Shown piece after piece: positions 15,935 to 25,375 of a stretch of DNA of 64,000 bases. The translations under genes were made by a program, and so were the position numbers. Source of the DNA: G965197675 sp965197675 (lineage in GTDB: Bacteria; Chloroflexota; Dehalococcoidia; Plut-88900); contig OZ240221.1 in the NCBI GenBank assembly GCA_965197675.1, forward strand, positions 434,001 to 498,000, given 5' to 3'. The notes beneath the pieces were generated by a model. It was not told the origin of the DNA. It searched no databases and was given only the letters and a program-made list of their open reading frames with translations. The first letter of the stretch is position 1. Each line of letters starts with the position of its first letter.

Positions 15935-18637
15935 ATGAATACGCTCGCAAGCCCCTTTGGAGTACGCAGCACCCTGAGCACTGGGCAAGGCGACGTGAGT
16001 TACTACAGTCTGGAGAGATTCGAATCCTCGTCTGGCCTTCAAGTTTCAGGTCTACCGTACTGTATTCGAGTCCTTTTAGAGAATCAGCTGCGTAACTGCG
16101 GAAAAGGTCACGTTACGGAAGACGACGTGCTGGCAGTTGCTGGCTGGAGCGAATCGAGGGCGACAGACCGGGATATCCCCTTCATGCCCTCCCGGGTGCT
16201 GATGCAAGACTTTACCGGCGTCCCTGCCATAGTTGACCTGGCAACTATGCGTTCAGTAATGCAGCGTATGGGTGGAGACCCAGGCAAGATAAATCCTCTG
16301 GTCGATACCGACCTGGTGATAGACCATTCCGTACAGGTGGATGTAGCCGGCGTCGCGACTGCCTTTGCCACCAATGTCGCTCTAGAGTATGAACGCAACA
16401 AGGAGCGCTACAGCCTCCTGCGATGGGCTCAGAGAGCTTTTAATAATCTAAGAGTGGTGCCTCCTGGCGCTGGGATAGTGCATCAGGTAAACCTGGAATA
16501 TCTGGGAAGAGTCGTATCGACGAAGGAGATTGATGGCGCCGTTGAGGCATTCCCCGATACCCTGGTAGGCACCGACTCCCACACCACAATGATAAGCGGG
16601 CTGAGCATGTTGGGATGGGGTGTAGGTGGCATAGAGGCCGAGGCGGTGCTTTTGGGACAACCCTACAATATGCTCATCCCAGATGTTGTAGGGGTTCGGC
16701 TATATGGCCAATTGAAGGAAGGGGCCACGGCCACTGATCTAGTCCTCACGGTGACCCAGATGCTTCGCAACAAGGGAGTCGTGGGCAAGTTCGTCGAGTT
16801 CTACGGGCCGGGCCTTGCTAACCTGACCCTGCCCGATCGCGCCACAATAGCCAACATGTGCCCCGAATACGGAGCCACAGTAGGGTACTTCCCCACCGAC
16901 GATGAGACCCTGGCCTATCTCAGGTTGACTGGTCGAACTCCCGCCCTAGTAGACCTGGTGGAGAGATATACAAAGACGCAGGGGCTATTTCGAAACAACG
17001 AATCACCCAACCCCACTTTCTCGGATGTCGTAGAGGTGAATCTGGATAGCATGGAGCCCAGCCTGTCCGGCCCTCGTAGGCCCCAAGACAAGGTGTTTCT
17101 AAAGGATATGAAGCCGGCTTTTCACAAGGAGTTGGAAGCCACCTATGGGAAGAGCCTGCTGGGAAGCGAGGAAGAACCAAGGGTGAAGCTGGACGGTCAC
17201 GAGTCACACTTGGGGCATGGTTCAGTGGCCATAGCGGCTATTACCAGTTGCACTAACACCTCCAACCCATCGGTGATGGTAGGTGCTGGACTTTTGGCTC
17301 GTAATGCCGTTGAACGAGGTCTGGCGGTCAAACCCTGGGTCAAGACCAGCATGGCGCCTGGGTCTCGAGTAGTCTCCGATTATCTGATCGCCTCTGGGCT
17401 GATGCCTCACCTGGAAAGCCTGGGTTTTCACGTAGTGGGCTACGGATGCACTACCTGCATCGGAAACAGCGGCCCCCTGGCTGAGCCCATCGCAGAGGCC
17501 GTTACCGACAACGATCTTGTAGTTGCGGCGGTTCTTAGTGGGAATCGTAACTTCGAAGGGAGGGTACATCCCCAGGTCAAGGCGAACTATCTTGCATCTC
17601 CTATTTTGGTGGTGGCTTATGCCCTTGCCGGCCGAGTTGACATCGACCTTGTCAATGAGCCGATCTGTCGGGACAAACAAGGGAGTCCAGTATATCTAAG
17701 AGATATCTGGCCCAGTGCGGACCAGATTCGCCAGGTTGTTGAGACATCCATCAGTCCCGAGGCGTTTCGAGAGCAGTATGGCCACATCTTTGATGGAGAC
17801 CAACAATGGCAAGACCTATCGATCCATGATGGCGGGCTTTATGCCTGGGACTCCCAATCTACTTACATAAAAGAGCTCTCCATATTCGACGACATGCTTC
17901 TAGAACCTCCACCGTTGTCAAACATATCGGACGCACGAGTCCTTGTAATGTTGGGTGACTCTGTCACTACAGATCACATATCTCCGGCAGGGAGCATCTC
18001 ACCTAAGAGTCCTGCCGGCCGGTACTTGATCGATCGGGGAGTTGAAGTAAAGGATTTCAACTCCTACGGCTCACGACGCGGCAATCACGATCTGATGATC
18101 AGAGGAACCTTCGCCAACGTACGACTTAGAAACCAATTGGCACCGGGCACTGAAGGGGGCTGCACTATTCATCAACCAAGTGGAGTGCAGCTATCTGTGT
18201 TTGATGCCTCGGAGAGATACAAACAGGAAGGCGTACCCACTGTGGTGTTAGCCGGTAAGGAGTATGGGGCTGGCAGCTCTCGAGACTGGGCAGCAAAGGG
18301 ACCATATCTTTTGGGAGTCAAGGCTGTCCTCGCCGAGGGCTATGAGCGCATTCACAGGAGTAACTTGGTGGGGATGGGCGTGCTACCCATCCAGTTTAGG
18401 CCGGGAGAGACCAGGGAGTCCTTGGGGCTTACTGGCACCGAGACTTACGATATTGCAGGTATAGCGGAGGGCCTGGATATAGGTAATGAGGTCAGGGTTA
18501 CTGCTCGTAAAGATGACGGGGGAGAGTTGGTCTTCAGCGCTATCACTCGCATCGATGTGCCCATAGAGCTGGAATACTATAGACACGGCGGGGTCCTGCA
18601 ATACGTGCTCAGGCAAATGTTAAGAGATTCTTCTTGA
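15935..18637 (+). CDS. acnA: Aconitate hydratase A
   Basis: TCA-cycle enzyme converting citrate to isocitrate via cis-aconitate, with a [4Fe-4S] cluster. 900 aa, the normal AcnA/IRP1-class length. Cluster ligands are visible: Cys in 'AAITSCTNTSNPSVM' and the pair in 'GYGCTTCIGNSGPL'. Other family blocks are 'GTDSHTTMISGLSMLGWGVGGIEAEAVLLGQP', 'LGDSVTTDHISPAGSI', 'NSYGSRRGNHDLMIRGTF' and 'GKEYGAGSSRDWAAKGP'. The start is an ATG 34 bases after the 5S gene; the leader contains only a weak ribosome site. The gene stands alone. Confidence 0.96.
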   Translation: MNTLASPFGVRSTLSTGQGDVSYYSLERFESSSGLQVSGLPYCIRVLLENQLRNCGKGHVTEDDVLAVAGWSESRATDRDIPFMPSRVLMQDFTGVPAIVDLATMRSVMQRMGGDPGKINPLVDTDLVIDHSVQVDVAGVATAFATNVALEYERNKERYSLLRWAQRAFNNLRVVPPGAGIVHQVNLEYLGRVVSTKEIDGAVEAFPDTLVGTDSHTTMISGLSMLGWGVGGIEAEAVLLGQPYNMLIPDVVGVRLYGQLKEGATATDLVLTVTQMLRNKGVVGKFVEFYGPGLANLTLPDRATIANMCPEYGATVGYFPTDDETLAYLRLTGRTPALVDLVERYTKTQGLFRNNESPNPTFSDVVEVNLDSMEPSLSGPRRPQDKVFLKDMKPAFHKELEATYGKSLLGSEEEPRVKLDGHESHLGHGSVAIAAITSCTNTSNPSVMVGAGLLARNAVERGLAVKPWVKTSMAPGSRVVSDYLIASGLMPHLESLGFHVVGYGCTTCIGNSGPLAEPIAEAVTDNDLVVAAVLSGNRNFEGRVHPQVKANYLASPILVVAYALAGRVDIDLVNEPICRDKQGSPVYLRDIWPSADQIRQVVETSISPEAFREQYGHIFDGDQQWQDLSIHDGGLYAWDSQSTYIKELSIFDDMLLEPPPLSNISDARVLVMLGDSVTTDHISPAGSISPKSPAGRYLIDRGVEVKDFNSYGSRRGNHDLMIRGTFANVRLRNQLAPGTEGGCTIHQPSGVQLSVFDASERYKQEGVPTVVLAGKEYGAGSSRDWAAKGPYLLGVKAVLAEGYERIHRSNLVGMGVLPIQFRPGETRESLGLTGTETYDIAGIAEGLDIGNEVRVTARKDDGGELVFSAITRIDVPIELEYYRHGGVLQYVLRQMLRDSS

Positions 18638-18812
18638 GCTTAGATGCCCTTCGGGCCTCCATAAAAAAGCCTGTAAGTTACATAGCATCACTGGCTGCGG
18701 AGCCCAACGGCCGCAAGCTTCCGAAATGCACTATGGCAAGCCCGTGTCGAGCATGCTAGAATGCCTGCTAGTCCAGTCAGTATTCGATAGCCATTAAAGA
18801 GGAGGTCAGATT

Positions 18813-19265
18813 TTGCAAATCGAAAAGAAGCTTCAAGAGATGGGATTAAGCCTTCCTGAAACAAAGCGACCTTTGGCAAACTACATACCTGCCGTCAGGA
18901 CGGGGGATCTGTTGTTCCTATCAGGTCACATAGACTCCAACTTCAAGCCTGTTGGACAGCTGGGGAAGGACGTATCAATAGAACAAGGCTATGAAGCGGC
19001 CAGAGGAACCATGCTGAACTGCCTAGCGACCATCAAGAACATGGTGGGCGACCTGGACAAGGTGAAACGAATTGTGAAGCTGCTATGTATGGTCAACTCC
19101 GCTCCCGGATTCTCCGAGCAGCCAAAAGTGGCCAATGGTGCGTCAGACCTGTTGGTAGAGATCTATGGTGAGAGGGGTCGGCACGCTCGATCAGCCGTGG
19201 GCATGGCCGGCTTGCCCCTCAGCGTATGCATCGAGATAGAGATGATTGTAGAGGTGGAAGACTAG
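18813..19265 (+). CDS. RidA/YjgF-family protein
   Basis: About 150 aa. Family members deaminate reactive enamine/imine intermediates of PLP enzymes, or have other enamine roles. Blocks: 'LPETKRPLANYIPAVRTGDLLFLSGHIDSN', 'GYEAARGTMLNCLATIKNMVGDLDKVKRIVKLLCMVNSAPGF', 'VANGASDLLVEIYGERGRHARSAVGMAGLPLSVCIEIEMI'. This form ('VGMAGLPL') belongs to the longer YjgF subgroup with an uncertain substrate. Starts at TTG 18813, 6 bases after GGAGGT. Convergent with the amidohydrolase gene; the two 3' ends share a palindromic terminator. Confidence 0.88.
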   Translation: MQIEKKLQEMGLSLPETKRPLANYIPAVRTGDLLFLSGHIDSNFKPVGQLGKDVSIEQGYEAARGTMLNCLATIKNMVGDLDKVKRIVKLLCMVNSAPGFSEQPKVANGASDLLVEIYGERGRHARSAVGMAGLPLSVCIEIEMIVEVED

Positions 19266-19284
19266 GCTTGTAGCCTAGTCTTCC
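19256..19284. terminator. Bidirectional terminator formed by overlapping gene ends
   Basis: GGAAGACTAGGCT and AGCCTAGTCTTCC form a perfect 13-bp stem with a TGT loop. The palindrome includes the last codons of both convergent genes: the plus-strand gene ends E-D-stop and so does the minus-strand gene. Confidence 0.75.
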
Positions 19285-20381
19285 AAGCGGTACACTTTGA
19301 CTACGTTATCGTGGACGCACGCCTTCTTGACCTCAGGGGGCAGATTGCTAAAGGTCTTGTCCAGATTTGCCATGGAGTCGGGCCAGGTGCTGTCCCTGTG
19401 AGGGTAGTCTGTGGACCACATGATGTTGTCCAGGTATCCCAACTCCCACATGGCCTTGGTACCCCAGTAGTCCTGTATATATGTGGCGTAGACCTGACGT
19501 TTGAAGTACTCAGAAGGTAGCAGGGGCAGCGCGAGGTCGGTCAAGCGCCTTTCGTAGGAGTAGTCCATTCGCTCCAGTATGTAAGGCAGCCAGCCTATGC
19601 CGCTCTCTCCCAATATCATCTTCATGCGAGGATGACGCTCAAGAATGCCCGAGAAAATTAGGATGCTCAACACCTCGTCGGCTCGCTCCGGTGCGAGAAC
19701 CAGACTGGATGCGGCGGCGGCTACATGGTCGCTTTCGGTGAAGGTGGCGGAGATGTTGAACGCGTGGAAGGCAAGAGGCATCTGCGTATCTTCTACAGCA
19801 TCCCACAGAGGCTTCCATGAATCGTCCCACAACGGAGTGGTCATGGTCGCGGGCGATATCTCGGCTCCTCGGAGACCTATTTCGGGCAAGCGTCTCATCT
19901 CCTCGGCAGCGAGGGGGCCGTTCTGGTTCGGTAGCTCTCCTAGAGGAATCAGCCAGTTGGGATCGTAGCTCTGCCATTCGGAGACCCAGTCGTTATAGGC
20001 CTTGTAGGTCATAGTCAAGGCATCCCTATCTTCGAAGCTGCGGTCAGCCTCTAGGATGCCGTAGATAACCTCAGCCTCAATGCCGTCTCTCTCTTGATCG
20101 GCCTTGCGCATCTTGTAATCGGAGCAGCGCAGATTGCCCCTAGTAAAGCCCTCCTTAACCAGCAACTCACCCCTCTTTCCTCCGTTGAGGCCAGGGCCAT
20201 ACCACCCAACGCGAGATCCCTTCATCCTGGTTTCTTCCACGAACCAGTGCTTACCTTCAGAGGTCTCTTCTACGTGAGGCACCTTGTCCTTCCATCGCGC
20301 TGGCACCCTGGCAGTGAAGGTATCTTCGGGCAGCCAGTTCATATCCAGATGACAGTCTGCTGAAATTGCCTTGTAGGTCAT
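19275..20381 (-). CDS. Amidohydrolase-2 family protein (metal-dependent TIM barrel)
   Basis: Predicted metal-dependent hydrolase or decarboxylase of the ACMSD-like amidohydrolase family, about 368 aa. Metal-site features: 'ISADCHLDM' (D-x-H type near the N-terminus), 'MPLAFHAFN' (His), 'LGESGIGWLPYILERMDYSYERRL' and the terminal 'MWSTDYPHRDSTWPDS' (Asp). The ATG at 20381 begins the conserved MTYKAISAD; the longer frame to 20465 has no homology-like sequence. Related but clearly divergent from the two amidohydrolases near 40 and 49 kb. Substrate unknown. Confidence 0.85.
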   Translation of the reverse strand: MTYKAISADCHLDMNWLPEDTFTARVPARWKDKVPHVEETSEGKHWFVEETRMKGSRVGWYGPGLNGGKRGELLVKEGFTRGNLRCSDYKMRKADQERDGIEAEVIYGILEADRSFEDRDALTMTYKAYNDWVSEWQSYDPNWLIPLGELPNQNGPLAAEEMRRLPEIGLRGAEISPATMTTPLWDDSWKPLWDAVEDTQMPLAFHAFNISATFTESDHVAAAASSLVLAPERADEVLSILIFSGILERHPRMKMILGESGIGWLPYILERMDYSYERRLTDLALPLLPSEYFKRQVYATYIQDYWGTKAMWELGYLDNIMWSTDYPHRDSTWPDSMANLDKTFSNLPPEVKKACVHDNVVKVYRLED

Positions 20382-20479
20382 AAAACACACCCCCAAGCTA
20401 GCTTCGGAAGCCTTGGTAGACTCCATCATATTCCCACTGGTATAAGCCGTCAAGATAGCTGACACCTCCTAGATTCCCC

Positions 20480-20790
20480 ATCTCCAACACCCCCCCTGGA
20501 TTCCCGCGTCAAACACGGGAATGACGGGTAAGGCCAGGAGCTTGTCTCAGAAAGGCACCCGCATTGTTCCCCAACCACCCGCCCAGGTAGGTTTTTGTAT
20601 CTGGGGGCACATTCCCCAGTCAAGCTGAGGACAAGCCCCCAAGCCCCCTGCCAGAGGGTGGTTCCCTTCGGCAGGCTCAGGGTGACTCTTCGACAGGCTC
20701 AGAGTGAGCGGATATACAGCACGCCCCCGCTCATGGTGAGCTTAGAGTTTATCCTGAGCCTGCCGAAGGGAACCTGGTGAGCGGAGACAC
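20480..20790. repeat. Dispersed-repeat cluster
   Basis: Gene-free. One family 1 hairpin (about 20502-20530), one family 2 repeat (about 20578-20613), family 3 runs (20657-20710), and the GTGAGCTTAGAGTTTATCCT segment also seen near 14440 and 21215. It leads directly into long-repeat copy C. Confidence 0.7.
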
Positions 20791-21290
20791 CTCATCCCCC
20801 GATGGAAAAGGGGCCGGGAATTTGTTTTCATCGAGGGCGTTGACAAACTCTTGAAACCGACGAGAGTTCCGCCTGTGCTTCAGTCCGTTCAGGTTGCCCT
20901 TGGGAGCGCCTGCACCTGGGCGATGACCTCCGTGAGAAATAAGGGTGATACCTCTTTGTCAGCGAGATGAGTATTTGCATTATAGCACGTAGGTTCTCAT
21001 TCTATATATAGCCGTGCGGCACAACGGGCTAGGTGCCAACTCTGGATTCCCGTGTCAAGCACGAGAATGACGGAAAAGAGGGTGGCACGGGAATGACAGT
21101 ATATGGGGTGAGGGCGCCCTTCCCTTAGACTACGCTCAGGGTAAACTTTAAGCTCAGGGTGACTCTTCGACAGGCTCAGAGTGAGCGGATATACAGCACG
21201 CCCCCGCTCTTGGTGAGCTTAGAGTTTATCCTGAGTTTACCGAAGGGAACCTGGTGAGCGGAGATACCTCATCCCCCGATGGAAAAGGGG
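20791..21290 (-). repeat. Long repeat unit, copy C, best-preserved decayed ORF
   Basis: Third copy of the unit at 14030-14958, about 6 kb away. The minus-strand peptide at about 20937-20818 is the clearest of the three: 'HGGHRPGAGAPKGNLNGL' then 'KHRRNSRRFQEFVNALDEN'. No start codon with a ribosome site is visible, so it is a remnant or part of a larger vanished gene. Confidence 0.7.
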
Positions 21291-21298
21291 CCGGGTAA

Positions 21299-21336
21299 TT
21301 TTGACACCTTCCCTTAGTTTTGACACCTTCCCTTAG
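21299..21336. repeat. Exact tandem duplication of a 19-bp sequence
   Basis: TTTTGACACCTTCCCTTAG occurs twice head to tail with no spacer, at the right edge of repeat copy C and about 80 bases before the aminotransferase gene. It contains TTGACA, so promoter duplication is a possibility alongside an orphan transposon end. Confidence 0.7.
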
Positions 21337-21418
21337 TTCGGAGTAATAGATTCCCCTGGCTGTGACATGTTAGAATGCAATCTATCCATCGGTTGTGTAG
21401 GCGTTTCAAGGGGGGCTT

Positions 21419-22612
21419 GTGACAGAGTTGACCAGCGAACCCTCAATAGCTTCTAGGGTGAGACACTTCACCGAGTCCATCATCCGGGATATGACCCGGG
21501 TGAACAACAACATTGGTGGAGTTAACATGGCCCAGGGATTTCCAGACTTCGACCCACCTATAATACTAATCGAGGCGGCCCAGAAGGCTTTGGACGACGG
21601 CTACAACCAGTACGCCATAACATGGGGAGCACCAGATCTTAGGAAAGCCATTGCCGAGAAGTTCGCCTGGTGCAACGGACTGACGGCCGAGCCCGATAAG
21701 CACATTACGGTGACGTGTGGCGGTACCGAGGCTATGATGGCCACTATGTTAGGCGTCGTTAACCCCGGCGACGAGGTGATCATATTCGAGCCCTTCTACG
21801 AAAACTACGGGCCCGATACCCTTTTGGCCGGCGGACAACCAGTTTACGTATCCCTACGTCGAGTAAGAGATTCTTTCCAGTTCGACCCCGATGAGCTTCG
21901 ACGAGCCTTTTCCAGCCGGACCAAGGCAATAATCGTCAACACGCCCCACAACCCCACAGGCAAGGTGTACTCTCGAGAGGAATTGCAGACCATCGCTGAC
22001 CTGTGTATCGAGTACGATAGTCTGGCATTAACTGACGAACCATACGAGCACATCATCTATGATGGGGCTTCCCATATCAGCCTCGCCGCCCTGCCTGGTA
22101 TGGATCGTAGGACGGTAACGGTGAACAGCGTCTCCAAGACTTATAGCGTCACCGGCTGGCGAATAGGTTGGGCTATCGCTTTGAATGAAGAGATTTCCAT
22201 CGCCATTCGCCGTGCTCACGACTTTCTTACTGTTGGCGCGGCCGCCCCTTTACAGCAGGCGGTAGTGGAGGGTCTCAAATTCCCCGAGAGCTACTACGTT
22301 GAGCTGGCCGCTGAATATCAAGCCCGTCGAGACTTCACCCTCTCAATCATAGGGGAAGCCGGATTCGATTACGTAACCCCACAAGGGGCCTACTACGTGA
22401 TGACTGAATACCCCTCTTGCGGCTACGATGACGATTTGGAATTCTCCTTTTTCATGGCAAAGGAGATAGGCGTCACCCCCGTTCCAGGTCGGGCCTTCTA
22501 TCACGCTCCAGAGATGGGCAGGCAGTTCGTTCGGTTTGCCTTTCCAAAGAAGCTGGAGACCTTAGAGGTGGTCCGGGAACGGTTGGGGAAACTCGGCCGG
22601 TTCAGGAAGTAA
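21419..22612 (+). CDS. PLP-dependent aminotransferase, class I/II
   Basis: Fold-type I aminotransferase of 397 aa. Motifs: 'GFPDFDPP' near the N-terminus, 'YNQYAITWGAPDLRKAIAEKF', 'TCGGTEAMMATMLGVVNPGDEVIIFEPFYENY' (PLP phosphate and ring), 'VNTPHNPTGKVYSREEL', 'LTDEPYEHIIYD', the Schiff-base lysine in 'VNSVSKTYSVTGWRIGW', and the substrate-carboxylate Arg in 'FVRFAFPK'. Closest in style to aspartate or kynurenine aminotransferase-like enzymes; the amino-acid substrate is not decidable. GTG start 21419 with AAGGGGGG just upstream. Followed 31 bases later by an M20 hydrolase, probably one operon. Confidence 0.88.
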   Translation: MTELTSEPSIASRVRHFTESIIRDMTRVNNNIGGVNMAQGFPDFDPPIILIEAAQKALDDGYNQYAITWGAPDLRKAIAEKFAWCNGLTAEPDKHITVTCGGTEAMMATMLGVVNPGDEVIIFEPFYENYGPDTLLAGGQPVYVSLRRVRDSFQFDPDELRRAFSSRTKAIIVNTPHNPTGKVYSREELQTIADLCIEYDSLALTDEPYEHIIYDGASHISLAALPGMDRRTVTVNSVSKTYSVTGWRIGWAIALNEEISIAIRRAHDFLTVGAAAPLQQAVVEGLKFPESYYVELAAEYQARRDFTLSIIGEAGFDYVTPQGAYYVMTEYPSCGYDDDLEFSFFMAKEIGVTPVPGRAFYHAPEMGRQFVRFAFPKKLETLEVVRERLGKLGRFRK

Positions 22613-22643
22613 GTCCGACTATATAGAAGGAAAGTCAGAGCTC

Positions 22644-23732
22644 ATGATCGATCAAAACCGCCTAGTCAACACTTTCTGTGACCTGGTAAGAATCGACAGC
22701 CCCTCTAACGAGGAGGAAGCCATGGCCCTGGAGATGTCAAAGAGGCTCGCTGGCATGGGTTTCACCGTTGAGCGAGACGCTCACGGCAACTTGATAGCCT
22801 CCGAACCAGGAGACTCTCCCCTTCTTATCTCGGCCCACCTGGATACGGTAGAACCAGGCAGGGGAATAGAACCTCGTATAGATGGAAATAGGATAGTGTC
22901 GGACGGTACCACCATATTGGGCGGAGACTGCAAAGCAGGGGTTGCCGCCATCCTGGAGGGTCTGGAATCTGTGAAGGAGGATAACGCTGAACGGCGGGCC
23001 GTGCAGCTGGCTTTCACTCGAGGTGAGGAGATAGGCCTCGAGGGAGCCAGGAACATGGATTACTCCATGATACGGGCTAAGGAGGCAGTCGTCTTCGACG
23101 GGAACGGACCCGTTAACACGGTTACCTCCTCCAGCCCCAGCTACATGAGGCTGGACGTCACTGTCACGGGTAGGTCAGCTCATGCTGGAGTAGAGCCTGA
23201 GAAGGGTCTTTCCGCCATCAAGATAGCCGCCGAGATCATTGACCAGCTTCCTCAGGGACGCTTGGATGAGGAAACCACCTTCAATACAGGCACTATCTCT
23301 GGCGGGTCTGTTAGAAACGCCGTTCCGGAGAAGGCCGCCTTCTCCAGCGAGTTCAGGAGCCGAAACCTGGAAACCCTGGACATGCTGCGGGTGCAAGTCT
23401 TGGACATCCTCGATAAGACCAAGAGAAGATATGAAGATGCCTCCATAGTGGAGGACATGAGCATCGATTTTCACACGTATTCGGTGAACCCGCAGGACAA
23501 GATGGTCAAGATGGTAAGTGATACCCTCAAGTCACTGAGCCTCGAGCCGACATTGAAACCCTCTGGCGGCGGCACTGACGCAAACGTAATGCGTCATCAC
23601 GGCGTCGATAGCATCGTGGTGGGAATGTCCACCAACGAGATGCACACCGTTCGCGAGTACGTGGTGATTCCCGACCTGGTCAACACCGCCAAGTTCTGCC
23701 AGCTTCTCTTGACCAATACCGCATCAGTCTAA
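22644..23732 (+). CDS. M20-family metallohydrolase (ArgE/DapE/YgeY type)
   Basis: Zinc-dependent amidohydrolase or aminopeptidase, 362 aa. Metal ligands are visible in 'LLISAHLDTVEPG' (H-x-D), 'GGDCKAGVAAILEGL' (Asp), 'FTRGEEIGLEGA' (catalytic Glu pair), 'VVFDG' (Asp) and near the end 'MSTNEMHTVREYV' (His). The lid/dimerisation domain begins at 'YMRLDVTVTGRSAHAGVEPEKG'. In the same likely operon as the aminotransferase, it may release an amino acid from an N-acyl or peptide form. The 3' end overlaps the convergent MFS gene by 4 bases. Confidence 0.88.
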   Translation: MIDQNRLVNTFCDLVRIDSPSNEEEAMALEMSKRLAGMGFTVERDAHGNLIASEPGDSPLLISAHLDTVEPGRGIEPRIDGNRIVSDGTTILGGDCKAGVAAILEGLESVKEDNAERRAVQLAFTRGEEIGLEGARNMDYSMIRAKEAVVFDGNGPVNTVTSSSPSYMRLDVTVTGRSAHAGVEPEKGLSAIKIAAEIIDQLPQGRLDEETTFNTGTISGGSVRNAVPEKAAFSSEFRSRNLETLDMLRVQVLDILDKTKRRYEDASIVEDMSIDFHTYSVNPQDKMVKMVSDTLKSLSLEPTLKPSGGGTDANVMRHHGVDSIVVGMSTNEMHTVREYVVIPDLVNTAKFCQLLLTNTASV

Positions 23733-25000
23733 GGAGCCGACCTCAGGTCTGCCTGAGAATCTGCGCGCTGGGGTTCAGCCACGACTCGGTCCCATTCCCT
23801 GGGCAGCAACAGGGCTACAGCACTTAGTGCCAGGGCTGAGAGGGATGTTACCATGAGGGCAACCCTGGGAGCACCCGTGATATCTTCGATAATTCCCGCA
23901 GCTAGCGGGCCTATGAAGGACCCGACATATAGAGAGGTTTCAAGGAAGGCGACGGCGACGGCTATCTCCCGCGGCTTGATGTCTTTTAGCTCAAAGGGGA
24001 TGGTCATGATAATTGGGAAGAAGGCCCAACCCAGCCCATCCACTACTGCTATTAAGACTAGATAGCTAAAAGTGCCAGTCCACAGAAAGCCAACCGCGGT
24101 GCCAGCCAGAATAATCCCCGATATCCATAGAATGAACCTCTTGTTGCCCGTCCTGCTCACTATAACCCCCACCGCAATCCCAACTACCGAGGAGACGCCG
24201 CCACTGATGGCCAGGATGGAGGCCGCGCCTTTGAGAGATGTCCCGAACTGCTCATGAGTGAAGGTGGGCCAGAATACCGAGATGCCCGTGAAGCATATCT
24301 CCACCCCCACCAAACCTAGAGCCACCAGCCACAACTCCTTGTGCTTGAGAATGCTCCGTACAGGGCTACTCCGCTGAGACTTGAAATCGGCTTCGTACTG
24401 GGGAGTAACCCTCTCCTTGCCCAATATCTGCCACAGCAAGAAGAGGCCGAAAGAGACCACTGCAAACATCAGTACAGTCTTACGCCAACTGTCGCCCAGA
24501 GCTTCCAAGGCTATGGGAGTGATGATGAGTCCCACTGCCCCTAATCCCCAGAAGAGATTAGAGAAGGAGTTGACGATGAGCACCTCTTTGGGCGGCACCC
24601 ATTGCCTCATCAGAAGAGAGCGGGCTGGCTCTCTAGCGACGATGGTAGCTCCGTATAGAAGCCTGCCCAGCAGCAGGAGTAGGAATACCGGGGCCCAGCT
24701 CTGGAACAGCAAGAGGAGTGCTCCCGCAAGGAAAGTAACAGAGGTGAGAAGCTTGGGCTTAAATCTGGACAATACCCATCCGGAAGGAATGGCCAGCAGC
24801 ATGGTGGCGAATCGAGGGGCCGATCCCAGAAGACCCTCCTGGATGGGCGTTAGGCCCATGTCGCTGCTGATGCTGGGAAGCAAGATTCCCAAACTTTCTA
24901 TGTTGAGAAAGGCCCATACATTTCCCACCATCCATATGGCGACCACCACCCAGCGGTAGTTGGACGCTCGTGCAGCCTCCGGCTGTGCAGTGGCATTCAT
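23729..25000 (-). CDS. MFS transporter
   Basis: 423-aa major facilitator with 12 predicted helices. Landmarks: 'ESLGILLPSISSDMGLTPIQEGLLGSAPRFATMLLAIPSGWVLSRF' (helices 1-2 with the loop 2-3 basic motif), 'GRLLYGATIVAREPARSLLMRQWVPP' (helix 4), and a long central loop near residue 200 rich in charges, then the second six helices. The C-terminus is polar. It resembles organic-anion or glucarate-type MFS permeases, but no substrate can be assigned. Convergent with the M20 gene. Confidence 0.85.
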   Translation of the reverse strand: MNATAQPEAARASNYRWVVVAIWMVGNVWAFLNIESLGILLPSISSDMGLTPIQEGLLGSAPRFATMLLAIPSGWVLSRFKPKLLTSVTFLAGALLLLFQSWAPVFLLLLLGRLLYGATIVAREPARSLLMRQWVPPKEVLIVNSFSNLFWGLGAVGLIITPIALEALGDSWRKTVLMFAVVSFGLFLLWQILGKERVTPQYEADFKSQRSSPVRSILKHKELWLVALGLVGVEICFTGISVFWPTFTHEQFGTSLKGAASILAISGGVSSVVGIAVGVIVSRTGNKRFILWISGIILAGTAVGFLWTGTFSYLVLIAVVDGLGWAFFPIIMTIPFELKDIKPREIAVAVAFLETSLYVGSFIGPLAAGIIEDITGAPRVALMVTSLSALALSAVALLLPREWDRVVAEPQRADSQADLRSAP

Positions 25001-25375
25001 AGTCTGAGGGATGATACAACAACGGTCTCTACTGTGCTACTGGTGATGACCACACCGTTTGCCCCATAAGGAAGCGGCGAGGAGGAGACCGATTCTCTGA
25101 TTTTTCCCTCTCGGTTCTCGGAGTGTTCAAAGGGAGAATAGCTTCACCAAGGTTAATCTTGATCTCACCCTCCCACCCAGGTAGGTTTTGTATGTGGGGG
25201 CACATCCTCCTTCGGCAAGCTCAGAACAGGCTCCATACTCCTGCCAGAGGGATACTTCCCTCTGGACTCCCTCTGTACAAGCTTCTTGTACAGAATCATT
25301 TGGATGTGGGTCTGGGGCTTATTGTGTTGTTGACTGCAAATACTGTCCCAACTACACTCGAATCAATAACTAAGA
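25001..25375. other. Intergenic stretch with one family 2 repeat
   Basis: The first 160 bases hold nothing recognisable. A CCACCCAGGTAGGTTTTGTA-type family 2 repeat lies at 25167-25205, followed by a CTTCGGCAAGCTCAGAAC family 3-like fragment (about 25211). An inverted repeat TACAAGCTTCTTGTACAG lies near 25277-25294. No gene is evident. Confidence 0.6.

Noticed and set aside
16015..16035. tRNA T-loop-like sequence (ATTCGAATCCTC)
   Set aside because: It lies inside the acnA coding sequence without an acceptor stem or anticodon arm. No tRNA gene was found in the window.
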